64,000 nucleotides of DNA from Argopecten irradians. Its lineage: Eukaryota > Mollusca > Bivalvia > Pectinida > Pectinidae. Shown in pieces: positions 36,401 through 46,984 of the stretch (position 1 is its first letter; each line of letters opens with the position of its first letter). The stretch covers positions 31,423,528 to 31,487,527 of the forward strand of contig NC_091142.1 of NCBI RefSeq assembly GCF_041381155.1, written 5' to 3'. The notes beneath the pieces are model-generated. The model searched no databases, was not told where the DNA came from, and worked only from the letters and a program-made list of their open reading frames with translations. The translations under genes were made by a program, and so were the position numbers.

Positions 36401-37874
36401 CAGAGGTGTACATCCCTAAGCTGAATCATGATATCTCTTAATTTTGACCAATCAAATGTCTCCCTTATTTTCCAAGGTAACGATACCAACAGGCATATCA
36501 TATGATTAGAATTTAAACACTTACCATGTGTCTAAATAGAAGGAAGTACCTTTGAAGACTGGTATAGGCATTAAGCCTGTTGTTCTATTATTCTGACAAT
36601 ACTTTGTAATTATTTACATTTGCATTATTAATGAAATATTTCTTAAATGTAAAACGGAAGTACCTTTAATTAATGGTATCTATAGATACGGTACATTCCT
36701 TTATCTCATGTTTAATGATAAGTAGTCTTTGGAAATCAATTCCGTTACTATTTATAAACGTTGCTTCTATTCTTTACGCAGAAGCGATAGAACTAGTGAA
36801 CGATAGATGTGTTTCACAACAGATGACTTCAACCGTGAACCAACATCTATTATGCCAAGCAGACGAAGACACTAATATACGGTTATACAGGTGTCATACT
36901 GTGCAAGGTAAACACTGTTTTTTAATGTTTTAACATTTGTTCCCGAAGTCAGGTCTTAAGGATCATGTTAAAAAAAGGTTTGGTGCTGTGTCCGTCTTAT
37001 TTTGACTTCTTCAACAACGCTGGTCACAATGTACCCCAATTCGACCGGAAATGTTGCAATATCACAAAACTAGCGAGAGAGTAGTGCATTATGGCAGAGT
37101 GAGATCCGTGTATCGGTAGAATACGGTAAAGTGTAAAATGGCTGGACTGACTACAAAGATGACACAAACTGAATAGTATCGTTCTTTTATCACAGGTTCG
37201 AAACATGGAAATTGTATCTTCGTTTTTTCTCAAGTTTTTGTCAACGATCAACATACAATTTCTGTGTACCTTTTGAGTAATATTTAGGGCATTGGTTAAA
37301 AAGTTTGAAACTTTTTATCCTCGATTAAAGATTAATTAAAAAATGTTAATATTATTATATTTGACATTTTTCAATCACTTCTTAATGTCATTTTGACAAA
37401 TACATGAACCGAACATTTATCAGACATAATATGATATAAAGCTATAACGAGATCATTAATTTGTAACAAAGGTATTATTTTCTTGCAGGAACAATCACAT
37501 GTACTGTCCCTAAGTTTGTAGAAAGAAGGCGAAAATCATACGTGGCCGTGTTCACAACACTCCTGCTGAAGTACAGTCTGGATTTCTCAAGACCTCCCCG
37601 CACACTGAGATGGGAGCGGATCATGTATCGTAATATCGAAAACTCCATCACCACTCTGGAAAATGGCTGTGCCAAAATGGACTCGTGCATCAGGCCTTAT
37701 CATATGTTACATAATTCGCACAACAATCTCACTCTGGCTTTCGAGGTTACTGAAAGTCACATGGAAACACTAAGCGACGTCTTCATTTCTATGGTTTACA
37801 TCCAAGCCTGTAACCGCTCAAATTCACATACAGATCCCAACAGAGAAACAGTATCACGATTTCAAAGAAATTAG
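33300..37874 (+). CDS. Uncharacterised secreted cysteine-rich protein (3 coding exons)
   Basis: Joined 33300-33435, 36782-36907, 37489-37874: 648 bases, 215 residues. The N-terminus (basic VPTSRKQ, then VAVTMLLCGVLF, then TRAAVS) is a good signal peptide. The predicted mature chain begins near INLCSC and has ten cysteines: a CxC pair, LC, then RC, LC, RC, TC, GC, SC and AC, enough for five disulfides. One N-glycosylation sequon (NLT) lies in the last exon. The final exon looks mostly helical with regular hydrophobic spacing. Junctions are GT-AG and all phase 1. I considered TIMP because of the N-terminal CSC, but the rest does not fit. The family is not recognised; an extracellular signalling or defence protein is possible but unproven. 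Confidence 0.72.
33426..34515. repeat. 84-bp minisatellite starting at the secreted gene's exon 2 donor
   Basis: About 13 units. Each begins GGTTTATGTG|GTATGTATAC, which is the exon end plus donor. From the fifth unit on, the preceding sequence reads CATTTGACAG, an acceptor-like motif. Units 1-3 share GTAATACTCTATG, later ones GTAAGCCACTCTATG, so two subfamilies are arranged in order. The unit length is 28 codons. Confidence 0.93.
34516..35280. other. Intron 2 of the secreted-protein gene, unique part
   Basis: No repeat or gene recognised. A+T-rich. Confidence 0.4.
35297..35382. promoter_or_regulatory. Three CRE palindromes at 39-bp spacing
   Basis: TGACGTCA occurs at 35297-35304, 35336-35343 and 35375-35382, within three tandem units of 39 bp (ATAATGACGTCACAAACAAC at the core). 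Full CREB/ATF sites in tandem could form an intronic enhancer of the secreted-protein gene. The match is exact; function is inference. Confidence 0.55.
35383..36781. other. Intron 2 of the secreted-protein gene, distal part
   Basis: A+T-rich with a repeat remnant (GCGGCCATTTTG at about 35637). No gene seen before the exon 3 acceptor. Confidence 0.4.
36782..36907 (+). CDS. Secreted-protein gene exon 3
   Basis: Acceptor CTTTACGCAG|AA, donor GCAAG|GTAAAC. In phase from exon 2 it reads EAIELVNDRCVSQQM and continues with two more cysteines (HLLCQ, YRCHT). The in-frame extension upstream of the acceptor has no start or signal of its own. Confidence 0.68.
37489..37874 (+). CDS. Secreted-protein gene exon 4 (terminal)
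   Basis: Acceptor TTTTCTTGCAG|GA. Encodes ITCTVPKFVERRRKSYVAVF and onward, 128 codons with the stop TAG at 37872-37874. Holds four of the cysteines, a sequon (NLT) and alternating hydrophobic and polar residues suggestive of helices. Codon use looks coding throughout, unlike the flanks. Confidence 0.75.
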
Positions 37875-37917
37875 GATGACCGGGATACTTCACAAAGACT
37901 TCCAAGTAATTCTTACA

Positions 37918-37923
37918 AATAAA
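37918..37923 (+). promoter_or_regulatory. Polyadenylation signal of the secreted-protein gene
   Basis: AATAAA 44 bases after the stop codon, with TG- and T-rich sequence (ATTGTTTTGC, TTGTTTTTATG) about 20-45 bases further on, the expected arrangement. Confidence 0.65.
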
Positions 37924-39738
37924 CGAAAATGATTTCACATAATTGTTTTGCTACTTGTTTTTATGTAGAAGTGTTTAACTATCAATTAAAGTAATTAGCG
38001 ACTTGTTTTTCCCCAATGTATTGCCATTTGAATTAGTGAAGTCGACTTGTATTTGACCTAGATCGGGAACTTAAGTAGAGGACGCTTGTTTTGGTGGAAC
38101 ACCTTGTTCAATTATCATTTTACTCTCTACTCGTTTTATCGAGTATTTCTATCATGTGTTTATTTTAAAAGAAAAGTTTCGTAGTAGTCAGGATTTGACT
38201 ATATACATTTTCAAAAATAAAATTTGTTTGCAGGCGTCGCCATGTCATCAATCCTGCTTTCAAACGGTGATATCTTGTGGTGTGCAAGACAGGTAGTTGT
38301 TGGTCACACGACACTAACTCCCTATATAGTATGTTCACGTCATGTCTTTTTACCAATTGTGTTTGTATTTCGTTTGTTTATATTTGGCATATACGGCGTA
38401 TCGAATATCCCATTTCTGAATAGTCTTCCCAGGAATGACTATCGCCATTGGAAAAGTCGATTTTTATTTCATTTCTTCTTCTTCTTCTTCTTCATTTCTA
38501 CGGGAGATAATTCAAAATGAAAAGTTTTATTTCAGTTCATATGTGAAAGTAAAGTTTGAAAATTTTGTCGAGAATTAATTTCGACGCTAATGACGCTGGT
38601 CTACGTTCAAAGTGAAAACTTCTGAAAGCCGTTAGTATAATTGAGATACAGATACAATCTTTGAGATTAAATCAAGTTTCATATTCCCAACTAGAGACTT
38701 ACGTCAAATCATCCTAGTTTCCTGAAAGAGGAAAAAACACAAAAACAGGACCACCAACTTCATTTGTCGTATTTTATTAGGTTTTGATTACAAGTACATT
38801 TGTATATAGTATGGCAATGATACCAGTCAAGGCTTCTCAAGCGGTAGCTAAGTTTGAATAGCGACCGACCAAAAGGAAAATAAATTCTGATACATATGTT
38901 ATAAATGTATATAAATGAAACATTTGATTTACTCCGTAACAAGCGTTATCATCCACACAAAACACGCATGCATTTAGCTCAGTCAAATACTTTACAAACT
39001 TTACATCCACGTTTGAAATTCAGACTAGCTTAAACATCATTCAACGGAAAATGCCGATAGGTTTATAATTACAATCCCACTATTTGCCGTTTATTTTAAT
39101 TGGAAATACCTGTTACGGGCTATCAGGTTTGAAATATCATATATGCACATCTATAACATTTAGATTGTGAAATGAATAAGTACAAGTATTAATGATATAG
39201 TATGATAGCAAAATAAATCTCGCTGTTAAATTAACGTGATAACGTTGACTGATTTAAATTAAAAACCACTTTGTAATTTCCCCAGGTGAATAAATAAGTA
39301 ATACTTTCAAAGTCCCCGCCAATGTCACTAGTAAGTGTTCCAACAGGAGGAGCGTCTTATGACGGTATATTACTGTTAAGGTAGCTCCATACTTTTGGTA
39401 AAACCATGTCATTTTTTTCCAACAGGTCTTATTTTCTTGCATTTTCATTCAAATGTCATATCTGTAATGAAAAATGGGTGTTCTCAAACTACTTTTTGAG
39501 ATATTTGAGCTTAAAATATACCATCCGTACAAATTTGTTTGCCGAAAAAAGAAAAATTCATAAAAATATGTTTTCTGTAATATTTAGGTGAATGTAGTCT
39601 CAATCACGATGCACCAATTGATACACTTATTGCACATTAATTGATTTAACTTAACTACTTACTTGAATATTTTCCAAAAAATACATTCAAACATACAATG
39701 TCTTATAAGTTAACCTATGAAATGCACACAACTTAGTA
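37924..39738. other. Intergenic DNA
   Basis: No gene or repeat family recognised; a CTT/TTC microsatellite lies at about 38473-38495. Confidence 0.45.
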
Positions 39739-40082
39739 TTAAAGTGAACAGTCGGGCAAGGATGGCCAAAGTCGGTAAAATGGTGTGAATGTATCCAGTA
39801 TAATTTCTTATGAAATAGAAATAGAATATCTCTCGTCAAAATCTGTCTGCGTACGAAGAAACTAATTTTAAGTATAGGAATCCTAAAACGTCCTCCCGGC
39901 AGCCTATATCGGTGGTTACATTTCCACGCAGCCTCGCTTTCAATGCTTCAACTTTTATTTATCTCAATGGTCAGAACTGGGAAATGTAAGCAGAACTTGA
40001 CCGTCGTATTAATATGTGAGAACTTTTGGAAGGCCAATGAACGCATTTAGACTTGTTTTCTTTGCCCGACTATTCACTTTAA
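39739..40082. mobile_element. MITE family C, TTAA-flanked
   Basis: TTAA at 39739-39742 and 40079-40082. Terminal repeats are AGTGAACAGTCGGGCAA and TTTGCCCGACTATTCACT, 16 of 17 paired. The interior is non-coding. The TTAA target and short ends resemble piggyBac-type MITEs (family inference only). Confidence 0.82.
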
Positions 40083-40452
40083 AGATGATTCACCGCCGAC
40101 AGAACATAAACGCTACCCATAATATTAACAATGTGAACAATACCTGATGTAAAATCCTTGTTATTTGTGTCCAATTAACACTAAAAATGCATATACAATA
40201 ATTTATTTTGCTTTTGGTGCACGCATTAATCCGTACTTAATTCCATATCGTGCATTGTGCCATAGAATTTTTTTCAGGACATAATTTCTTATTTGTTTTA
40301 AATATTTTTATCTTTTATTAAAATACTAAGCTCGAACTTTGCAACGATGGCAATGGTGTAAAGTAACTTTTGGAACTGAAGAAAAATACTAATTTATTTG
40401 CTATTTTTTTATAGATAAAAAATATCATTCGACGTTGGTGGAACATCTTTAA
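40079..40452. mobile_element. MITE family B, copy 3, sharing a TTAA with family C
   Basis: TTAA at 40079-40082 and 40449-40452. Ends AGATGATTCACCGCCGACAG and CGTTGGTGGAACATCT. The interior has TTTATTTTGCTTTTGGTG as in copies 2 and 4. Confidence 0.82.
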
Positions 40453-40863
40453 GGAAATAAGTACATTGTTTTTGATAAATTTTTGTTAGACTTTGTACCA
40501 CCAGATTTCGCATTATTAGATTTTAGCACACAGCGCAATACCAAATATGCAACATATGGAATATCAAATTAATGCGTTTGAACATCTTACTATAATCTAC
40601 AAGTATCACACATGCATCTGTATATCGTATTACTATTCCTTTCACAGAAGAAAAACGTGAAATGTTTATTGATGATATAACAATAGTACTAAAACGAATA
40701 CTAACAACAACACCTCCGTATAATAGAAACATCAGACAAATCATAACAATGGAATAGTGCAGCATAAAACTGCTGCAATAGGTAAGTGTACAGCTGTCCG
40801 TGAGTAATACCTACAAAGGTTAAAAAATCAGGGGTAACAATAGGTAGGTCTTATAACTGTAAA

Positions 40864-41105
40864 CCGTATTCGATCCCATAAACGCCCAGGATACTTAACA
40901 AATCTGAGGGGGCACACTTAATTCAGAACTTTCACAAATTATCCCACAAAGTCACAGATCAAGTAGATAAAGAACATATGATGTATTATATTTATCGCCG
41001 TGCATTTCATTATAAGGTGTAAATTCAAGATACCAGTAGTGTCAATATTAGTTCAAAGTCGGGGTTACTTATAGGACTGAGGGCGAATTTGGGGTCGAAT
41101 ATGAT
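40864..41105. mobile_element. Miniature element with CCGTATTCGATCC ends, copy 1
   Basis: Begins CCGTATTCGATCCCATAAAC then GCCCAGG and closes with a loosely complementary GGGCGAATTTGGGGTCGAAT. A related element lies at 43041-43214. Confidence 0.5.
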
Positions 41106-42378
41106 ATACGTATTTAAAGAGATCGCACAGACGGAGAATGAATAACTTCAATCGGTATGGATGTATCCTGAAAAAGTCTTAAATGGTATGTTGAGATTTG
41201 GCACCAAATATTTATTCTGTTGAAACGTTAACTACATGTATAGGCACCAAAGGCAAATATTCTTGTATCGATTTCACGGATCCTCTCCGAGACATTTCGT
41301 AGTGTAGTATTCTCAAAATAATAGCTTAAATAAAAAAGACTTTGATGAAGATAAACGAGTCCTTTATATTTTGAGAGTAATGGAGACATAATGCTTTTGA
41401 TACTGCTTATCATGGTATATAGCTATATAGGTTAGTGTTCTTATATCGATGATTTGAGAAAGGTACTTATCAAATTCAGTAACAACTGACTTCTTCAAAT
41501 AGGTTAGATTTACTCTTTAAGGATAATATCAAAGACTTCAATAACAAAGACATACACGCTTCTTTTTTTTTTTGATTTTTGTTTTTATAATTTTTGTTTT
41601 TATAAAACAAAGTCGTTACCTTTAATGGAGATCACAGTATACATGTCAAAAGTTCTGCAGACTGTCTTGTTTGAAATCCACCAAACTGTGACGTTAGCAA
41701 AAATAATTTGAATATTAAGAAATATATTTGAACATTCTGTGATAATTGTCATCAGAAACAAATAACTTACCCTAGATAATTACAAGTATTTAATTATGAT
41801 TTGTTTTGCCATGTCAAAATATTGAAGGCGTCATGACAACCGCTGACGTGTACGTAGCACCTCTCTGTAGCACTAGATACCAGATAACACATTTACCTTC
41901 TCATTATAGAACATTGAGAGAATATAATTCATATTATTGCACTTTATAGATAACAAAAGGTATCCGAGACCCGGGTTTTCATCCCGACCACATCAATTAA
42001 GATTATTAACGTGACATTTGTGCGCAGCACATTGTGATTGTTTGAGCGATATACTGCCCGTCTCAACAATTTCACACAAATTCCTCAATAAACAAAGTTG
42101 AGATTGTGTACAAATTCATCAATTTCCAAAACCACATGATAACGATGCAGACTAATTTAATGTATTTGTGACAGAGTAATGTTAGATTGATTGTCAGGCT
42201 TTACGATTGCTGCTTTAACTTTCAGGAAAGTATCACTTCATTAATAAACAATTAATTAAGAGAGTGAAAATGGACTAAATGGGACATGTGTTTTTATCTC
42301 TAATATTGAATAGTGTAAAGTATGTATTACTTACATACATACTACACTGATATTTATAATAACTAAAACATCAGTAGT
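41106..42378. other. Intergenic DNA
   Basis: No gene supported. A T-run and repeated TTTTTGTTTTTATAA lie at about 41563-41605. Confidence 0.45.
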
Positions 42379-42661
42379 TTAAAGATGCTGCATCACCGCT
42401 AGAACATATACAATAGTTACCTTTTGGATAATATTAGGCATATACAATAATTCATTTTGCTTTCGGTGTTGTCAGTACTTCATTCCATATAGGGCATAGT
42501 GCCTATGGTTAGTTTGAAATGCAATTAATTATTTCAAGATCTTTAATTCTGAAGAAAAATAAACTCAAACTTACCATTGATGGTAATAGTGTAAAGTATG
42601 TAACTGTTTTACTTATGAAACTCATTTTTGATGGATAAAAGTTACCGGTGAAGCACGTTAA
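42379..42661. mobile_element. MITE family B, copy 4
   Basis: TTAA at 42379-42382 and 42658-42661. Ends AGATGCTGCATCACCGCTAG and CCGGTGAAGCACG are more divergent than in copies 2 and 3. The interior keeps TTCATTTTGCTTTCGGTG. Confidence 0.72.
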
Positions 42662-43040
42662 ACAGTGTAAAAACAGCAAGGACCAACATCATAGCCAGTG
42701 TAGCTAACTGTCTAATGTCCATGTGCAGAATGTAACCAGATAAGGTCCAAATGATGGAACTCGTTCTGATTTCCTCTGATACATTAATCAATACAACAGA
42801 CACACACATGAGGTTATGTCATTCTTGTTACCCAGCAATAAGATAAGTATAGGACTGTACAGCAACCAATAAGACAGACCACTAACATATGGCAATGCAT
42901 GCAAAGATATAACACACTGATAAACACAAATATAGCCATATTGAGATAGGTGTCAATATTGTGACTTAAGGATACATTTGTATTTGAAATTGTTTAACAT
43001 TTGTGGAGACATGAAGTAATTATTACTACATTTTGTAATT

Positions 43041-43214
43041 ACCGTGTTCGATCCAATAAGTGCCCAGGGCGTTTTGAAAAATGAAAAGGTGCGTAAAAGG
43101 ACAAAAATATTGCAAACCTATACAGTTTTAGTCGTTTTTTTATGTCTGGGCAATTGACATTAAGGTCCTTAAAGGGGGAGAGGCGCTTATTGGAACTGTG
43201 TCGAATGCAGTATT
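43041..43214. mobile_element. Miniature element with CCGTGTTCGATCC ends, copy 2
   Basis: Left end ACCGTGTTCGATCCAATAAG with GTGCCCAGG, right end GGCGCTTATTGGAACTGTGT then CGAATGCAG, which pairs with the left end imperfectly. Shares its left terminus with the element at 40864. Confidence 0.6.
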
Positions 43215-44485
43215 TTATTTCAGTAGAAATCTGAATTTTAAAATATCATGATTGTCCTAAAAACCTTTCATCGGTATCAACATGTAAGCGGTGTTTCAAG
43301 TTTCAAATAAATCTGACTTTAACCTAAAGAGTAAAGAAATTTCGATTATGTACTGTTCATAAAGAAAGACTTTCATAGTTTCTGCGAGACCTCGATATGA
43401 AACAAACTCCAAATATATAATAGACATTACAATTTTGTGGTGGGTATTGGACACTAGTTTGACTTCATTACACATTTCTAAAATGCATACATACATATTA
43501 GGGGTGCAACGATTCATAAACCCAACCATTTGATTTGATTTGCGATTCTTACCTCATAATTCGATTATTTTCGGTTCGATGACATATTTGTTGAATCTAG
43601 AAATTAGGCTAAAATTGTGTTTTCTCATGAACTCATACAAATTACATGTAAACAAAAAATGTTTACATTAGAAGGTGTAATGACACTGTCAACTTCCTCT
43701 CAATCAAACCTCAAATATTCCCATACAGATATCATAAGGTCCGGTCTGTCAGCCTTCAATAATGTGAACACTTAAAAGTCGTTGTGATTGTTGTCATTGT
43801 TGAGTGAGAAAATCATCAGCGAATCAAATACATCATCTGGAAGGCTTTTGGTACATTACAGGAAACACAAAGGCCAAAAATCATAATTTACAGAAAAAAA
43901 TCGAAAACTCAGCATAGGGATTCAAAAGTTGAATAGACATCAATGAATCACAAAAAGTATGAATCTTTACACTACTAATACATATGTATGCAAACTATTC
44001 AACAACTTTGGTATAAGGCTAGATAAGTAGCACCACAAACATAGCTACGAAATATGAAGTCACCCAATAATAATAATTAGCATGAAGACCAAAAGATCAA
44101 GATTTATCTAATTCTTCAATACATACATACGTAAATGTTTACACGTGTACAAACACATACATTTGGCCTCTCACACATTTGACTAACTTCACATAATCTC
44201 ATTTTGATATATATTATCACGCATTACATATTAACATGGACAGATTTTTTATCAACATACGTGCATCCCATGTTTGTATACACATACAATCCCCACAATT
44301 AAAATATTTTCATGTGATGACAGTAAATAAGAACACAGACCAAAACTCCATGTTATTTTCTGCCTCATAAAACTCTATGACCCAGGACAATGAAAGACAA
44401 CTTCTTTCTGATCTACCTATTAAAGTATCTGTAGTACCCAGAAGTACTGGACTCTCATGATCAGGCTAAGAATTAATATGATTAA
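43215..44485. other. Intergenic DNA, possible hAT-like end at 43500
   Basis: AGGGGTGCAACGATTCAT at about 43501-43518 resembles the common terminus of hAT-type elements (from memory). No matching opposite end was secured. No gene supported. Confidence 0.35.
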
Positions 44486-44489
44486 TCAT

Positions 44490-45750
44490 TACAATGCAAT
44501 GGCCATAACCGCGTACATTTGTCCATGGCCATAACCTCGTACATTTGTCCATGGCCATAACCTCGTACATTTGTCCATGGCCATAACCTCGTACATTTGT
44601 CCATGGCCATAACCTCGTACATTTGTCCATGGCCATAACCTCGTACATTTGTCCATGGCCATAACCTCGTACATTTGTCCATGGCCATAACCTCGTACAT
44701 TTGTCCATGGCCATAACCTCGTACATTTGTCCATGGCCATAACCTCGTACATATTTGTCCATGGCCATAACCTCGTACATTTGTCCATGGCCATAACCTC
44801 GTACATTTGTCCATGGCCCGTAATTTCATGCCATAACCCGTACATTTGTCCATGGCCATAACCGCGTACATTTGTCCATGGCCATAACCGCGTACATTTG
44901 TCCATGGCCATAACCGCGTACATTTGTCCATGGCCATAACCTCGTACATTTGTCCATGGCCATAACCGCGTACATTTGTCCATGGCCATAACCGCGTACA
45001 TTTGTCCATGGCCATAACCTCGTACATTTGTCCATGGCCATAACCTCGTACATTTGTCCATGGCCATAACCTCGTACATTTGTCCATGGCCATAACCTCG
45101 TACATTTGTCCATGGCCATAACCTCGTACATTTGTCCATGGCCATAACCTCGTACATTTGTCCATGGCCATAACCTCGTACATTTGTCCATGGCCATAAC
45201 CCGTACATTTGTCCATGGCCATAACCCGTACATTTGTCCATGGCCATACCGTACATTGTCCATGGCGTACATTTGTCCATGGCCATAACCCGTACATTTG
45301 TCCATGGCCATTACATTGTATGCCTAACCTCGTACATTTGTCCATGGCCATAACCTTAATTTCCTAACCTACATTTGTACCCTGGCCATAACCCGTACAT
45401 TTGTCCATGGCCATAACCGCGTACATTTGTCCATGGCCATAACCTCGTACATTTGTCCATGGCCATAACCTCGTACATTTGTCCATGGCCTAACCCGTAC
45501 ATTTGTCCATGGCCATAACCTCGTACATTTGTCCATGGCCATAACCTCGTACATTTGTCCATGGCCATAACCTCGTACATTTGTCCATGGCCATAACCTC
45601 GTACATTTGTCCATGGCCATAACCGCGTACATTTGTCCATGGCCATAACCTCGTACATTTGTCCATGGCCATAACCGCGTACATTTGTCCATGGCCATAA
45701 CCGCGTACATTTGTCCATGGCCATAACCTCGTACATTTGTCCATGGCCAG
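44490..45750. repeat. 26-bp minisatellite, about 46 copies
   Basis: Units contain CCATGGCCATAACCTCGTAC and ATTTGT. CCATGG and ATGGCCAT are overlapping palindromes. CTCG and CGCG variants alternate. Around 44810-44840 and 45240-45370 units are broken by short deletions and by a shared insert-like TTAATTTCCTAACCT piece. Long antisense frames rich in MDKCTRLWPWT are artefacts. Confidence 0.97.
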
Positions 45751-46782
45751 TAACATTAATATTCCTAACCTAACTCATTAAAACTTGAACATTTATAATG
45801 AACTAGAATTGGAATAGTTTACATGTGTCTTCACCGGTGAATGGGTTAAGGAAATTTCTTAGCATTACTACGAAATAACCATATGTTGTGAAACTTTAAC
45901 TCCTGCAATGCTTAGGTACTTTCTTAAAAAAATTATGGAATTATGATGAAACTGGAGTAATATTTTTGCATATCACCAGCTTTTATATGATCATCATAAC
46001 GTTATGATTTAGATAATGATGTGGCATCAAGATTAAAAGATTTGTTCGATATGATTAAATGATTTTTCACTAGGTGTCTTAAAATGTATATAAAGAACTG
46101 GTATTTGTTTTAACTGAAAACTTATAAACATGTGACATTGTCAAGGTAACATTAAAACATTAAGCTATAATTTAATAAGAATTTTTATAGTTGGGAAAAT
46201 TAGGATTGTTTTTCGTCTATAAATGAAAAACAAAATTGCACCTTGGATTATGGCACATAATGGCGGCTAAAGAATTTAAGATTCCTCGAGAAACAATATT
46301 GGAAGAGCAAGAGGAGTCATAATGTGGTGATAGTGATAGAGAAACTCAATTTATGTTTCTATATCAAGTTATCTACTTAGGAAGAATATCTTACATTTTG
46401 TCATATTTAATGAAATGAAGTTCTCTAGGAAGAATATTCTGTCATATTCATAGAAATGATCTTATATATTCAGCAATTTTCCATATCATGACTTTAAATC
46501 AAATTATCAGGTAGGTTCTGGTACACACATGTTGTGTCAGGACAGAAAATTTATAAATGTATCTTATGGAATCAATTTGCCTTATTAAAGAGAATTAATA
46601 CAGGTTAGCTATAGAGTTGTGTTGAGGTTAGAGACAAAATTTCAAAGTGAAAATCATAGCAATTGTAAGAGAGAATCTTCATTTCAAATCTTCTTCAATT
46701 AATAATGATAAAACATTTTCAATGAGAATAACAAAATAATTTTAGACAGTCGATCAGAACATAACTTTGAATACAGAGGAAA
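45751..46782. other. Region between the 26-bp array and AKAP10
   Basis: A+T-rich. It includes the probable distal 3' UTR or 3' flank of AKAP10 (minus strand). No confident polyadenylation signal was chosen. Confidence 0.4.
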
Positions 46783-46807
46783 CCCCCCCCATCCCCCCCC
46801 CCATCCC
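46783..46807 (-). promoter_or_regulatory. G-quadruplex-prone run in the AKAP10 3' UTR
   Basis: The plus strand reads C8-AT-C10-AT-CCC, so the AKAP10 transcript would carry GGG-AT-G10-AT-G8 about 60-85 bases after the stop codon. Such runs can fold into RNA G-quadruplexes (established chemistry); a regulatory role is inference. Length may also be unreliable in assembly. Confidence 0.55.
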
Positions 46808-46867
46808 ACCACTCACCCACATCCTTACTTAATGCTATCTTACGTGTGTTAAGCACACGGCTCACTG

Positions 46868-46984
46868 TTAGCTTCCTTCATCCAGATCTTGCTCTGGTTT
46901 TTTTAATGCACCAATTGTCTGTGTGACTGACGTCACATCATTTATTATCATCTGAGCAATCTTTAATGCCATATCTTCTTGTTC
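46868..46984 (-). CDS. AKAP10: AKAP10 exon L (terminal)
   Basis: Acceptor TTTTTCTAG|GAACAAG, phase 0, 38 residues and TAA. Carries the PKA-anchoring helix (ALKIAQMIINDV), hydrophobic every three to four residues, then GALKKPEQDLDEGS. Contains a TGACGTCA by chance of codon choice. Confidence 0.92.
   Translation of the reverse strand, partial: EQEDMALKIAQMIINDVTSVTQTIGALKKPEQDLDEGS

Noticed and set aside
44482..45351. Frames of 265 and 289 codons on the minus strand
   Set aside because: Artefacts of the 26-bp array; the residues cycle through three frames of the same unit.
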